DNA from: an uncultured Pelagibacteraceae bacterium | GTDB taxonomy: Bacteria > Pseudomonadota > Alphaproteobacteria > Pelagibacterales > Pelagibacteraceae | Assembly: GCA_902536305.1 (NCBI GenBank) | Contig: CACAWX010000002.1 | Location: 119,125-183,124, forward strand | Reading direction: 5' to 3' | DNA length: 64,000 bases | Part shown: positions 34,272 to 43,802 of the stretch, piece by piece | Position numbering within the stretch: the stretch's first letter is position 1 | Layout: each line of letters opens with the position of its first letter | The notes under the pieces: model-generated | What the model was told of the DNA's origin: nothing | What the model saw: only the letters and a program-made list of their open reading frames with translations | The model's database searches: none | Position numbers and translations under genes: made by a program

Positions 34272-35486
34272 ATGATTTACCTCTCGCTAAATAAAAAAGT
34301 AATAATATTTGGTTTTATATTTACATTTTTTTCCAGTTTTGGACAGAGTTTTTTTTTGGGATTGTTTAACGCACCAATAAGAAATGAATTAGGTATTACT
34401 CACGGTCAATTTGGAAATATTTATGCAATTGCAACAATTTTTTCTAGTCTTTTACTTATTTGGGTTGGTAAAAAAATTGATGAACATCAAATAATCTATT
34501 ACTCATTTTTTGTAGTTATATTATTATTTTTATCATCTTTATTTTTCTCTTTTATAAATAGTATTTATTTCCTCGCATTTGGTATTTTTTTAATGAGATT
34601 CTCTGGACAAGGTTTAATGAGTCATACCTCTACAACTACAATCTCCAGATTTTTTGAGAAATCGAGAGGAAAAGCTCTTAGCACAATCTGGTTTGGTTTA
34701 TCTACTGCTGAATTTATTTTACCGGTTTTAGTAACTTATTTTTTTGTAATTTACTCCTGGAGATCTGTTTGGCAAGGTATTGCAGTATTAATAATTTTAT
34801 TTCTCCCATTTGTAATTTTAAATACAATTGATAAGGTCAAATTAGACTCTAGAGAAAAAGACTTAAATCCTACTAAAAACTTTAAGATTAAAAGCTGGAG
34901 AAGAATAGATGTGATTAAAGATTACAGGTTTTATATAATATCTTTAAATATGTTAGCCATGCCTTGGATAGCTACTGGAATATTTGTTTATCAATCGTTT
35001 ATTACTGACTCTAAAATGTGGAGCATTTATACAATACCTAAGGCTTTTATGGTTTATTCAATAGCATCAATAATAACTTTATTTTTTTCAGGATTTCTAG
35101 TTGATAAATTTACAAGTAGAAAACTAATTCCAACAATGAATATTCCTTTACTTTTAGCAATGTTTGTATTGTTTTATTATCAAAGTGAAGTTTCAGCTTT
35201 TTTATTTTTAGGTTTGGTCGGAATATCTAACGGATTAGCTAATGTCCTTGGCTCTTCCACATGGGCAGAAATTTATGGCGTTAAGTTTATCGGTTCTATT
35301 AAAGCTTTAACAACAGCCTTTATGGTATTTTCAACAGCTTTTGGAACTGCTGTTTTCGGTTTATTAATTGATATAGGATTTTCCATTGAAAATATTGCGA
35401 TTATATCAGGTGTTTATATCGTTATTTCTTTAGGTCTTTTGTTATCAATAATGAAGAATTTAGAACCGCTTAAGATTAGAAAATAA
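34272..35486 (+). CDS. Major facilitator superfamily transporter
   Basis: 404 residues with about 12 transmembrane helices. The loop after helix 2 reads LIWVGKKIDEHQI, a variant of the MFS motif A, and RFSGQGLMSHTSTTTISRFF follows helix 4. It is in the group of small-organic-acid carriers (OFA/NNP-like), substrate unknown. The start codon is 2 nt from the divergent dehydrogenase start, so promoters must lie inside the partner genes. Confidence 0.85.
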   Translation: MIYLSLNKKVIIFGFIFTFFSSFGQSFFLGLFNAPIRNELGITHGQFGNIYAIATIFSSLLLIWVGKKIDEHQIIYYSFFVVILLFLSSLFFSFINSIYFLAFGIFLMRFSGQGLMSHTSTTTISRFFEKSRGKALSTIWFGLSTAEFILPVLVTYFFVIYSWRSVWQGIAVLIILFLPFVILNTIDKVKLDSREKDLNPTKNFKIKSWRRIDVIKDYRFYIISLNMLAMPWIATGIFVYQSFITDSKMWSIYTIPKAFMVYSIASIITLFFSGFLVDKFTSRKLIPTMNIPLLLAMFVLFYYQSEVSAFLFLGLVGISNGLANVLGSSTWAEIYGVKFIGSIKALTTAFMVFSTAFGTAVFGLLIDIGFSIENIAIISGVYIVISLGLLLSIMKNLEPLKIRK

Positions 35487-35515
35487 TTGATTTATTTATT
35501 TTATTTCAATATACA
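35487..35515 (+). promoter_or_regulatory. Probable sigma70 promoter of rpoZ giving a near-leaderless mRNA
   Basis: TTGATT at 35487-35492 and TATACA at 35510-35515 are spaced 17 nt. Expected initiation is about 35522, only some 3 nt before the rpoZ ATG at 35525, and no Shine-Dalgarno is visible. Confidence 0.5.
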
Positions 35516-35524
35516 CTCATCATT

Positions 35525-36025
35525 ATGGCAAGAATTACCGTAGAAGACTGTCTAGAAAAAGTCGATAATCAATACGATTTAGTTCTATTAGCAAAAGAAA
35601 GAACAGTTCAATTAAATGCTGGTTCTCCAATGCTAGTAGAAGAAGATAATGACAAAAGAACTATAATTTCATTAAGAGAAATAGGTGATGGAAAAATCGA
35701 AGTTAAAGATATAGAAGAAAGTGCAATTAAAAGACTTCGTAAAGAACCTGATGAAGTAGAACAACAAGAAGAAACTGAAGAAGAAACTAATGATGATTTT
35801 GAAAATTTATATAAAGGTCAAGTTTCTAAAAGTGGTGTAGCCATTTTGCCATCTAAAAGAACAAGAAGAATTCCTGAGGTAAAAAAACCTAGTCTAGCTG
35901 ACGAGGCTTTATCAGAACTTAAAGCCGAACAACCAGAAATTAAAGAAGAAAATTTAGAAACCGAAGAAGCTCCACTTGAATTAAGTGAAGAAGCGCCAGC
36001 AGCAGAAGAAAATAAAGAAGAGTAA
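35525..36025 (+). CDS. rpoZ: RNA polymerase omega subunit with long acidic C-terminal tail
   Basis: 166 residues, against about 90-130 usually. The N-terminal ARITVEDCLEKVDNQYDLVLLAKERTVQL and VVALREI-like ISLREIGDG are the omega core (residues 1-75). The remaining 90 residues are Glu-rich and probably disordered (QQEETEEETNDDFENLY and an alternating Glu/Ala tail). Omega assists folding of beta-prime. Followed 3 nt later by dusA. Confidence 0.92.
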   Translation: MARITVEDCLEKVDNQYDLVLLAKERTVQLNAGSPMLVEEDNDKRTIISLREIGDGKIEVKDIEESAIKRLRKEPDEVEQQEETEEETNDDFENLYKGQVSKSGVAILPSKRTRRIPEVKKPSLADEALSELKAEQPEIKEENLETEEAPLELSEEAPAAEENKEE

Positions 36026-36028
36026 GGT

Positions 36029-37012
36029 ATGAATAAAACTGTTTCAGTTGCACCAATGATGGATTGCACTGACAAACATGAGATATTCTTTTTGAGTCTT
36101 ATAAGTAAGAATATTCATTTATATACAGAAATGATTGTTGCTAACGCAATTATTAGAGGTGATCGAAACAAACTTCTTTCTTTTAAAAAAATATCTAATC
36201 CAGTTACTTTACAAGTTGGTGGATCTAATCCAGATGAATTAGCAGAGTCTTGTAAAATTTCGGAGGATTATGGTTACAGTGAAATAAATTTAAATTTAGG
36301 TTGTCCGAGTAAAAAAGTCCAAAAAAACAAATTTGGAGCATGTTTAATGCAAGAACCTGATCTTGTAGGTAAATGTATCGAGTCTATGACCAAAGCAACT
36401 AAGTTGCCAATTACGATTAAAACAAGAATTGGCTATAATGAAATTGAAGATTTTGAATTTTTAAAATCATTTATTCAAACTACTAAAGACGCTGGTTCAA
36501 AAAAATTTATTATTCACGCAAGAAAAGCCTTATTAAAAAAATTAAGCCCTAAAGAAAATTTAAATATCCCACCTCTTAAATATGATTTTGTTTATAAACT
36601 TAAAGAACATTTTAAAAATGATGAGATCATTATTAATGGTGGAATTAAAACTACTGATGATATTAAAGAACATTTATTAAAAGTTGATGGAGCTATGATT
36701 GGAAGAGCTGTTTATCATTCACCTTATTTTTTAGCTGAAATTGAAAGAGAGATATTTAATAACAAAGAAGTTCCAACGAGAACTGAAGTTATGGAAAATT
36801 TAATTCCATACATCCAAGAACAAACATCTAAAGGTATACAATTAAATCATATTATGAGGCATACAGTAGGATTATTTCATGGACAAAATGGATCTAGAAT
36901 ATGGAAACAATATCTATCTAAGAATATGTGTATTAGAGATGCAGATCTTCAAAAAGTAAATCACATAATGGACCAGGTTAAAAAAACTAATCCAGTATCT
37001 TTAGAAAGATAA
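36029..37012 (+). CDS. dusA: tRNA-dihydrouridine synthase A
   Basis: 327 residues. SVAPMMDCTDKHEIFFL at the start, LQVGGSNPDELAESCKI, NLNLGCPSKKVQKNKFGACLM with the catalytic Cys, and INGGIKTTDDIKEHL plus DGAMIGRAVYHSPYFL for FMN phosphate binding identify DusA (TIM barrel plus C-terminal helical domain). It reduces uridine 20/20a in tRNA D-loops using FMN. Confidence 0.95.
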   Translation: MNKTVSVAPMMDCTDKHEIFFLSLISKNIHLYTEMIVANAIIRGDRNKLLSFKKISNPVTLQVGGSNPDELAESCKISEDYGYSEINLNLGCPSKKVQKNKFGACLMQEPDLVGKCIESMTKATKLPITIKTRIGYNEIEDFEFLKSFIQTTKDAGSKKFIIHARKALLKKLSPKENLNIPPLKYDFVYKLKEHFKNDEIIINGGIKTTDDIKEHLLKVDGAMIGRAVYHSPYFLAEIEREIFNNKEVPTRTEVMENLIPYIQEQTSKGIQLNHIMRHTVGLFHGQNGSRIWKQYLSKNMCIRDADLQKVNHIMDQVKKTNPVSLER

Positions 37013-37014
37013 TT

Positions 37015-37845
37015 TTGGACATTCTTTTTCAACCAGAGACACTTTTTTTAATTTTTATAATGATTATTACAGCGATACCAGCTGGCTTTGCTGCTGGTTT
37101 GTTTGGCATAGGGGGAGGATTAATTACTGTGCCAATTTTATTTTATATTTTTGGTTCCGCAGGCATAGAGCCTACTTATTTGATGCACCTTGCTGTTGGA
37201 ACATCTTTTGGAATAATTATCCCCACATCAATTGTTTCTGTCTTAACTCATCATCAACATAAAGCAGTCGATTTTAGTGTAGTTAAGGGGTATGGTATTT
37301 TTGTTATTATTGGTGTCATTCTAGGAACCATTTTAGCTGCAGGATTAAAAACAAAACCTTTGATACTGTTTTTTACAATCGTAGTTTATATCCTCGCTTT
37401 CTATTTGTTATTCTTAAAAGAAAAAGAGTCAGATCTTTCAATTAAAATGGGTTTACCTGCTAAAATAATATCTGGAATTATTACAGGGTTTATATCAGCC
37501 CCAATGGGTATTGGTGGAGCTGTAATGAATGTCCCAATTTTAAAATTTTTTGGTTATTCTATTAACAAAGCGATAGGTAGTGCTGCAGCTATAGGCTTTA
37601 TAATAGCTTTATTTGGAGCATTTGGGTTTCTTATTTCAGGAAATTATTTAAACGCTAATTTACCTCTAAGTATTGGCTTTTTAAATATTCCGGCTTTTCT
37701 AATATTCTTTCCTATAACTGCTTTTATGGCGAGACTAGGCGCTAAAGCAAGTCATAAAATTAATAAGAAAAAAATGACTAAATACTTTGGGGTATTTTTA
37801 ATTATAATAGGGACTAAATTTTTATATGAATATTTTAAACTTTAA
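37015..37845 (+). CDS. TauE/SafE family anion exporter
   Basis: 276 residues from a TTG start directly after dusA; the first in-frame ATG is 16 codons later inside the first helix. About eight transmembrane helices arranged as two repeats, each with a Gly-rich loop: AGLFGIGGGLITVPIL and SAPMGIGGAVMNVPIL. The family exports sulfite, sulfoacetate or related anions. In an organism importing taurine, sulfite export is an attractive role, though the gene is 24 kb from tauABC. Confidence 0.87.
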   Translation: MDILFQPETLFLIFIMIITAIPAGFAAGLFGIGGGLITVPILFYIFGSAGIEPTYLMHLAVGTSFGIIIPTSIVSVLTHHQHKAVDFSVVKGYGIFVIIGVILGTILAAGLKTKPLILFFTIVVYILAFYLLFLKEKESDLSIKMGLPAKIISGIITGFISAPMGIGGAVMNVPILKFFGYSINKAIGSAAAIGFIIALFGAFGFLISGNYLNANLPLSIGFLNIPAFLIFFPITAFMARLGAKASHKINKKKMTKYFGVFLIIIGTKFLYEYFKL

Positions 37846-39284
37846 ATTTTTTGATCGTACTCACCAATTTTACCAGTTTTCTGAAGTAAATTATCAATAA
37901 AGTCAAAAATATTTTTCTTTCTTTCTTCTGAAGTCGGGCTTTCTGTAACAACAACTAAAGAGGGTTTGTTTGAAGAAGCTCTAATTAAACCCCAAGATCC
38001 ATCAGCTAAAGAAAATCTTACACCATTTACAGTCAGAACTTCAGTTATAGAAAGATTGTCAATTTTAGTATTACTATTTTTTAAGTCTTTAACTTTCTTT
38101 ACCATTTCATCTACTACTTTATATTTTTCTTCATCTTTGCAAAATGGCGCCATAGTTGGTGATTGATATGTTTTTGGTAATTCATTTATTATTTCACTCA
38201 TTTTCTTTTTTTGATTGTCTAATAGATGACAAACTTGTATTGCCGAATTTATTCCATCATCATAACCATATCCTAGAGGTTGGTTAAAAAAGAAATGGCC
38301 ACTTTTTTCAAATCCAGCCAAAGCTTTTTCTGCATTTACTTTTCTTTTAATATGTGAATGGCCGGTTTTCCAATAAATAGTTTCACATTTATTATCAAAA
38401 AGAACTTTATCTTTTGAGTAAAGCCCTGTTGATTTAACATCAACTACAAATTTGGAATTTTTATGTTGAGATGCCAGATTTCTTGCAATTAATAATCCAA
38501 TTTTATCTGAATATATTTCATTACCTGTATCATCTATAACCCCACATCGATCACCGTCACCATCAAAGCCAAAACCTATATCTGCTTTGTTATCTTTCAC
38601 TGTTTTCGCAATTGCATGAAGCATTTTAAGATCTTCTGGGTTTGGATTATATTTTGGAAAAGACCAATCCAATTTGCAATCTAGTTCAATAACTTCACAA
38701 CCTATGGCTTCTAATATTTCAGGAGCAAAAACACCTGCTGTACCATTTCCACAAGCAACTACAGCTTTAATCTTTTTTTTAATCTTATTCTTTTTTACTA
38801 GATCATCAGAGTAAATCTTTTTAAAGTTTTGTATTTCTTTTACTGAACCTGTGCCTTTGATAAATTTTTTATTAAGCGTTATATCTTTTAACTCACTCAT
38901 TTCTTCAGGGGCATGTGTAAGTCCTTTTTTGATACCCATCTTCACACCTGTCCAACCATTTTCGTTATGACTAGCTGTCACCATTGCTATTGCATCAGAA
39001 TCTAAATTAAATTGCGCGAAGTAAACGGTAGGGGATAATGACAAGCCTATATCTTCAACCTTACATCCGGTTGAAGTTAATCCGCTAATAAGTGCTTTTT
39101 TAATATCCTCACTGTAAGATCGATAATCATGACCGACCACTACTCTAGGGTTAATATTTTTCGTATGTTTGATAATTTGAGAACCTAATCCTTTACCTAA
39201 ATCTGTGATTCCCTCGAGATTGATGTCTTTTTTATAAACCCACCTTGCGTCGTACTCTCTAAAACCGTTTGGATTGATTTTCAT
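37842..39284 (-). CDS. Phosphomannomutase/phosphoglucomutase
   Basis: 480 residues, the four-domain alpha-D-phosphohexomutase. The phosphoserine loop is MVTASHNENGWTGVKMG near residue 100, the metal site GFGFDGDGDRCGVID near 245, the sugar loop GFEKSGHFFFNQ near 325 and the phosphate loop LIRASSNKPSL near the end. It interconverts hexose 1- and 6-phosphates (AlgC/ManB type), supplying sugar nucleotides for the glycans built elsewhere in the window. Overlaps the TauE-like gene by 4 nt. Confidence 0.92.
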   Translation of the reverse strand: MKINPNGFREYDARWVYKKDINLEGITDLGKGLGSQIIKHTKNINPRVVVGHDYRSYSEDIKKALISGLTSTGCKVEDIGLSLSPTVYFAQFNLDSDAIAMVTASHNENGWTGVKMGIKKGLTHAPEEMSELKDITLNKKFIKGTGSVKEIQNFKKIYSDDLVKKNKIKKKIKAVVACGNGTAGVFAPEILEAIGCEVIELDCKLDWSFPKYNPNPEDLKMLHAIAKTVKDNKADIGFGFDGDGDRCGVIDDTGNEIYSDKIGLLIARNLASQHKNSKFVVDVKSTGLYSKDKVLFDNKCETIYWKTGHSHIKRKVNAEKALAGFEKSGHFFFNQPLGYGYDDGINSAIQVCHLLDNQKKKMSEIINELPKTYQSPTMAPFCKDEEKYKVVDEMVKKVKDLKNSNTKIDNLSITEVLTVNGVRFSLADGSWGLIRASSNKPSLVVVTESPTSEERKKNIFDFIDNLLQKTGKIGEYDQKI

Positions 39285-39347
39285 TAACTATAAATACTAA
39301 AGAATAAGGGTATTTGTTATTAAATGTTTATTAACAAAACTTTCCAC

Positions 39348-39376
39348 TTGTAAAATTATTTAAATGTTCTTATAAT
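39348..39376 (+). promoter_or_regulatory. Probable sigma70 promoter of nrdAB
   Basis: TTGTAA at 39348-39353 and a consensus TATAAT at 39371-39376 with 17-nt spacing. Initiation near 39383 would give a leader of about 88 nt before nrdA. Confidence 0.5.
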
Positions 39377-39419
39377 GTTCTATTGATTTAGATGTTATAT
39401 GGTATATTAACATTACTGT

Positions 39420-39440
39420 AACACAACATGTAGTTGTTTT
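39420..39440. promoter_or_regulatory. Palindrome in the nrdA leader, possible regulator site
   Basis: ACAAC (39423-39427) and GTTGT (39433-39437) flank ATGTA, with further AA/TT pairing outside one mismatch. The spacing and AT core resemble an NrdR-like box, but the arm sequence does not match the consensus I know, so the regulator is not assigned. Confidence 0.35.
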
Positions 39441-39470
39441 GTTAACAAATCAAGTTAAAATAGGTAAATT

Positions 39471-41420
39471 ATGAACAAAAACGTATCATTGGCAATAGAG
39501 AAAGCTGTCGGCACTATAAGCCAAAAGAACCAATATGATCAAAGGAATAATGGTCCTAAGAAACCAGATCTATTTTCTTTGTCGGGTGAAACAGAGCTAT
39601 TTCAAAATGAGAGAGGAATTACAATAAAGATTGATAGATCCAGAGACTCCAATCTAACTGATTTTGGTAAAGCCACTCTTAAAGATAGATATCTAGGACA
39701 AAATGAAAGTTTTCAAGATTTGTTTGCAAGAGTAGCAAGTGTTTACGCCGACGATAATTTGCACGCACAAAGAATTTATAATTATATAAGTAATTTATGG
39801 TTTATGCCAGCAACACCAGTGTTATCAAATGGTGGTACAGAAAGAGGCTTACCAATTTCTTGTTTCTTAAATGAAGCTAACGACAGTTTAGAAGGTATTA
39901 CAAACCTTTGGGAAGAAAATGTTTGGCTCGCCGCAAGAGGTGGAGGTATTGGAAGTTATTGGGGTAATCTTAGATCTATTGGAGAAAAGATTGGGAAAGT
40001 TGGAAAGACATCTGGGATAATTCCATTTATCAAAGTTATGGACTCTTTAACTTTGGCGATCAGCCAAGGTTCATTAAGAAGAGGATCAGCAGCCTGTTAT
40101 TTACAAATAGATCATCCTGAAATCGAAGAATTTATTGAGATGAGAAGACCAACTGGCGGTGACGTTAATAGAAGATCTCTTAACTTACATCATGGTGTCT
40201 TAGTTACAGATGAGTTTATGAGAGCAGTCGAAACCGGTGAACAGTGGGCATTAAGAAGCCCCTACGACGGTACTGTCCAATCAACTATCCCTGCAAGAAA
40301 TTTATGGATTAGATTATTAACAGCTAGAGTTGAAACAGGTGAACCTTATATTATTTTTATAGATACAGTTAATAGACAAATTCCTCAGCATCACAAACTT
40401 GCTGGATTAAAAGTTAAAACTTCAAATCTTTGTAGCGAGATAACTTTACCTACTGGTAAAGATAATGATGGTAATCAAAGAACAGCAGTTTGCTGTCTTT
40501 CTTCCTTGAATTTAGATACTTATGATGAATGGAGTGAGGATCCACAATTCGTTGAGGATGTAATGAGGTTTTTAGATAACGTAATGAATGATTTTATAGA
40601 GAGAGCACCAGATGAATTTGCACATGCAAAATACTCCGCCATGAGAGAGAGAAGCGTTGGTCTCGGTGTTATGGGCTTGCATTCTTACTTTCAAAAAAAG
40701 AATATTCCATTTGGTTCAGTGATGAGTAAAGTTTGGAATAAAAAAGTATTTAAAAATATCCAAGAGAAAGTAGACGCCGCTTCAAAAAGTTTAGCAGAAG
40801 AACGAGGCGCTTGTCCCGATGCAGAAGAATATGGAATGAAAGAAAGATTTTCAAATAAAACTGCTATTGCTCCAACCGCGTCTATCTCAATTATATGTGG
40901 TGGATCATCACCGGGAATCGAACCTATTGCAGCAAATAGTTATACGCATAAAACTTTATCCGGATCTTTTAATGTTAGAAATAAATATTTAAAAAAGATC
41001 CTTATTAAACATAAAAAAGATACAGATGATGTTTGGTCTAGTATTACAACAAACCAAGGGTCAGTATCACATTTAGATTTTTTAACGGCAGAGGAAAAAG
41101 ATACTTTCAAAACTGCCTTCGAAATTGATCAAAGATGGATTGTAGAACTAGGAGCTGATAGAACACCTCATATTTCGCAAGCTCAATCAATCAATATTTT
41201 TATTCCAGCAGACATTCATAAAAAAGATTTACATAACCTTCATTTCCAAGCATGGAAAAAAGGTCTAAAAAGTCTTTATTACTGCAGGTCTAAATCAATC
41301 CAAAGAGCGGAGAACGTAAATAAAGGGACATCAACAGATGTGACTAAAAATGTTTACTCTCAAGGCCAAGAATCTAATAATGAATCTAACAATTACGAGG
41401 AGTGTTTATCATGTCAGTAG
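39471..41420 (+). CDS. nrdA: Ribonucleoside-diphosphate reductase alpha subunit, no ATP cone
   Basis: 649 residues, over 100 shorter than E. coli NrdA; the N-terminus passes straight to DFGKATLKDRYL and the catalytic barrel, so the activity-regulating ATP cone is missing. Active-site residues appear in ATPVLSNGGTERGLPISCFL (first redox Cys), KTSNLCSEITLP (Asn, radical Cys, Glu) and TAVCCLSSLNLD (second redox Cys). The C-terminal ECLSCQ pair relays electrons. It reduces NDPs to dNDPs with NrdB. The start follows a weak ribosome site; a promoter and palindrome precede it. Confidence 0.95.
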   Translation: MNKNVSLAIEKAVGTISQKNQYDQRNNGPKKPDLFSLSGETELFQNERGITIKIDRSRDSNLTDFGKATLKDRYLGQNESFQDLFARVASVYADDNLHAQRIYNYISNLWFMPATPVLSNGGTERGLPISCFLNEANDSLEGITNLWEENVWLAARGGGIGSYWGNLRSIGEKIGKVGKTSGIIPFIKVMDSLTLAISQGSLRRGSAACYLQIDHPEIEEFIEMRRPTGGDVNRRSLNLHHGVLVTDEFMRAVETGEQWALRSPYDGTVQSTIPARNLWIRLLTARVETGEPYIIFIDTVNRQIPQHHKLAGLKVKTSNLCSEITLPTGKDNDGNQRTAVCCLSSLNLDTYDEWSEDPQFVEDVMRFLDNVMNDFIERAPDEFAHAKYSAMRERSVGLGVMGLHSYFQKKNIPFGSVMSKVWNKKVFKNIQEKVDAASKSLAEERGACPDAEEYGMKERFSNKTAIAPTASISIICGGSSPGIEPIAANSYTHKTLSGSFNVRNKYLKKILIKHKKDTDDVWSSITTNQGSVSHLDFLTAEEKDTFKTAFEIDQRWIVELGADRTPHISQAQSINIFIPADIHKKDLHNLHFQAWKKGLKSLYYCRSKSIQRAENVNKGTSTDVTKNVYSQGQESNNESNNYEECLSCQ

Positions 41421-42418
41421 CAGAAAAAATTAAGTCAGAAATAATCCAACCAAAAAAAATGGGTTTATTGGTTGAAAACCCAGTTTACAAACCTTTTAGA
41501 TACCCGTGGTGCTATGATGCCTGGTTAACTCAACAAAGAATTCACTGGCTACCAGAAGAAGTTCCACTAGGGGATGACGTTAGAGACTGGCAAAAGAATA
41601 TTACGCCAGCAGAAAAAAATCTTTTAACGCATATCTTTAGATTTTTTACACAAGCTGATGTTGAAGTAAATAATTGCTATTTGAGACACTACACAACTGT
41701 TTTTAAACCTACTGAAGTTTTAATGATGATGACTGCATTTGCTGCGATGGAGACAGTTCATATTGCTGCTTATTCTCATTTATTAGATACAATTGGTATG
41801 CCTGAAACAGAATACTCTGCCTTCATGAAATATAAAGAAATGAAAGATAAGTATGATTACATGCAAGGCTTTGATGTCAAATCAAAACATAACATTGCTA
41901 TGACCATGGCAGTTTTCTCCGCATTTACTGAAGGACTTCAGTTATTTGCAAGTTTTGCTATTTTATTAAATTTTCCAAGACATAATAAAATGAAAGGTAT
42001 GGGTCAGATAGTTACTTGGTCTGTTAGAGATGAAACTTTACATTGTAATTCAATGATTAGGTTATTTAAAGATTTCATTAAAGAAGAACCTCAAATCTGG
42101 AATGATAAATTAAAAAAAGAAATCGTTGACGCGTGCAAGACTATTGTAACGCACGAAGATGCTTTTATAGATTTAGCTTTTCAAATGGGTCCATTAAATG
42201 GTTTGACTGCAAATGAAATAAAACAATATATTAGATTTATTGGAAATAGAAGACTGGAACAATTAGGTCTTGAACCTATTTACGACGTTAAGAAAAATCC
42301 TTTAACGTGGTTAGATAATATGTTGAATGGAGTTGAGCATATGAACTTCTTTGAAGGCAGAGCAACGGAATACTCTAAAGCTTCAACTAAAGGTTCTTGG
42401 GGTGAAGTTTTTGCTTAA
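41411..42418 (+). CDS. nrdB: Ribonucleoside-diphosphate reductase beta subunit
   Basis: 335 residues from the ATG at 41411, which has GAGGAG 7 nt upstream; the GTG at 41402 is less likely. Iron ligands fit the ferritin-like pattern: TQADVEVNNCYLRH, AAMETVHIAAYSHL, FTEGLQLFASFA and SVRDETLHCNSM. It houses the metal-radical cofactor that starts catalysis in NrdA. The gene overlaps the nrdA end by 10 nt. Confidence 0.95.
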   Translation: MSVAEKIKSEIIQPKKMGLLVENPVYKPFRYPWCYDAWLTQQRIHWLPEEVPLGDDVRDWQKNITPAEKNLLTHIFRFFTQADVEVNNCYLRHYTTVFKPTEVLMMMTAFAAMETVHIAAYSHLLDTIGMPETEYSAFMKYKEMKDKYDYMQGFDVKSKHNIAMTMAVFSAFTEGLQLFASFAILLNFPRHNKMKGMGQIVTWSVRDETLHCNSMIRLFKDFIKEEPQIWNDKLKKEIVDACKTIVTHEDAFIDLAFQMGPLNGLTANEIKQYIRFIGNRRLEQLGLEPIYDVKKNPLTWLDNMLNGVEHMNFFEGRATEYSKASTKGSWGEVFA

Positions 42419-42421
42419 TTT

Positions 42422-43069
42422 TTGAATTTAAATTACAAAAGTTATTGGAGAAAAACTGGCTTAAAAGGAAAATGGGGAAACATTTTTCTTAATAAACTTG
42501 AACAACATAATCCAAAAAATGTTTTAGAAATTGGTGTTTTTTGTGGTGTTACTGCAAGAAATATTTGTGATTTTTTAAATAATAAAAATGGAAATGATTT
42601 TAATTACATCGGTATAGATCTATTTGGTAGTGATCAAAATGACGAAAAAGATGAAATAGCACCAACTTTTTTAAAAGATCAAAAGTTTTCTAACCCACTA
42701 AAAAATATTTATTATAATCACATATTAAAAGAAAATCTAAACTCAATTAAAAGCGTTAACAAACTTTTAAAAAAATATAATCAAAATATAAAATTAATAG
42801 CTGGTGATACTAATGAAGTTTTAAGAAAAATAGATCTTAAAAGTATTGATTTTACTTTTTTAGATGGGGGTCACAGCTATCAGACTGTTATGAATGATCT
42901 TTCTATTTTATACGAAGGCATGAAGGGTCAAAATAAAGTTATAATTTGTGATGATTATGGCAAGGAAAGTTATATTGCAGAAGTTGAAAAAGCAGTTAAC
43001 GATTTTACAAATCAGAATAATCTTAAATTAAACTTAATAGAAAATAGATTTGCTGAAATAATTACTTAA
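42422..43069 (+). CDS. Class I methyltransferase (Methyltransf_24-like)
   Basis: 215 residues from a TTG start 3 nt after nrdB; no ATG is available near the N-terminus. KNVLEIGVFCGVTARNI is SAM motif I near residue 35, YIGIDLFGSD the next strand, and DFTFLDGGHSYQTVMNDLS with VIICDDYGKES the LDGxHxY type seen at 15454-16131. Substrate unknown; its position behind nrdAB may be only opportunistic. Confidence 0.75.
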   Translation: MNLNYKSYWRKTGLKGKWGNIFLNKLEQHNPKNVLEIGVFCGVTARNICDFLNNKNGNDFNYIGIDLFGSDQNDEKDEIAPTFLKDQKFSNPLKNIYYNHILKENLNSIKSVNKLLKKYNQNIKLIAGDTNEVLRKIDLKSIDFTFLDGGHSYQTVMNDLSILYEGMKGQNKVIICDDYGKESYIAEVEKAVNDFTNQNNLKLNLIENRFAEIIT

Positions 43070-43076
43070 TAAGTAT

Positions 43077-43802
43077 TTATTTTTCCCAATCAAATTTAGG
43101 AAATGTATCAAAAGCTTGTAGTACTTTATTAGACCAAGTATCGCAAATCATGGCATAGTCTTTATCATTTGTATTGAGGCATTTTAAATAAGATATTTTT
43201 TTTTCATCTTTTTGGAAAACCGCAATATCTATTGGTGGTCCAACAGTTAAATCACTTTTTAAAGTTGAGTCCATCGAGATTAGAGCACATCTTGATGCAT
43301 CACCGATTGAAACATTTGGGGTAATAACTCTATCTAAAATTGGCTTTCCATACTTAACCTCACCAATTACCAAATACGGTTTACTGTCTGCTGGTCTTAT
43401 ATAATTTCCTTGTGGGTAAACCATATAAATTTCCAATTCTTGTCCGTGTATTTGACCTCCAATTATAAAGGTAGAACCAAATACAAGACTATCTGTATTA
43501 ACACCATCCGGGGAAGAATGTTTTATATTTAATTTACCTATATAAGAGGCAATTTCTTGAAAATCTTTACATGTATTTAAGCTTAAAGATGTGTTCTGAT
43601 CTTTAATATCATTTTCAATTGATTTAAAAACTGCTTGAGATGTACCTAAATTTCCAGAAGTAACAATTATTACAGTTCTATCGCCTACATCATAAGTAAG
43701 CATTTTAGAATAAATATTTACATTATCTAAACCTGCATTAGTTCTTGAGTCAGAGGCTAAAACCACTCCTTCTTTAGTCTTAATACCTACGCAATATGTC
43801 AT
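43077..43802 (-). CDS. Anbu (ancestral beta subunit) proteasome-like peptidase
   Basis: 241 residues, Ntn-hydrolase. Thr2 would become the N-terminal nucleophile (MTYCVGIKT), with Asp18 and Lys33 in the ASDSRTNAG and IYSKM segments. FIIGGQIHGQELEIYMVYPQGNYI and KPILDRVITP are Anbu-type. The family forms large ring or helical assemblies, and is genetically linked to ATP-grasp, alpha-E and transglutaminase proteins. Here only the ATP-grasp partner is next door, divergent; the alpha-E and transglutaminase genes are absent from the window. Confidence 0.88.
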   Translation of the reverse strand: MTYCVGIKTKEGVVLASDSRTNAGLDNVNIYSKMLTYDVGDRTVIIVTSGNLGTSQAVFKSIENDIKDQNTSLSLNTCKDFQEIASYIGKLNIKHSSPDGVNTDSLVFGSTFIIGGQIHGQELEIYMVYPQGNYIRPADSKPYLVIGEVKYGKPILDRVITPNVSIGDASRCALISMDSTLKSDLTVGPPIDIAVFQKDEKKISYLKCLNTNDKDYAMICDTWSNKVLQAFDTFPKFDWEK

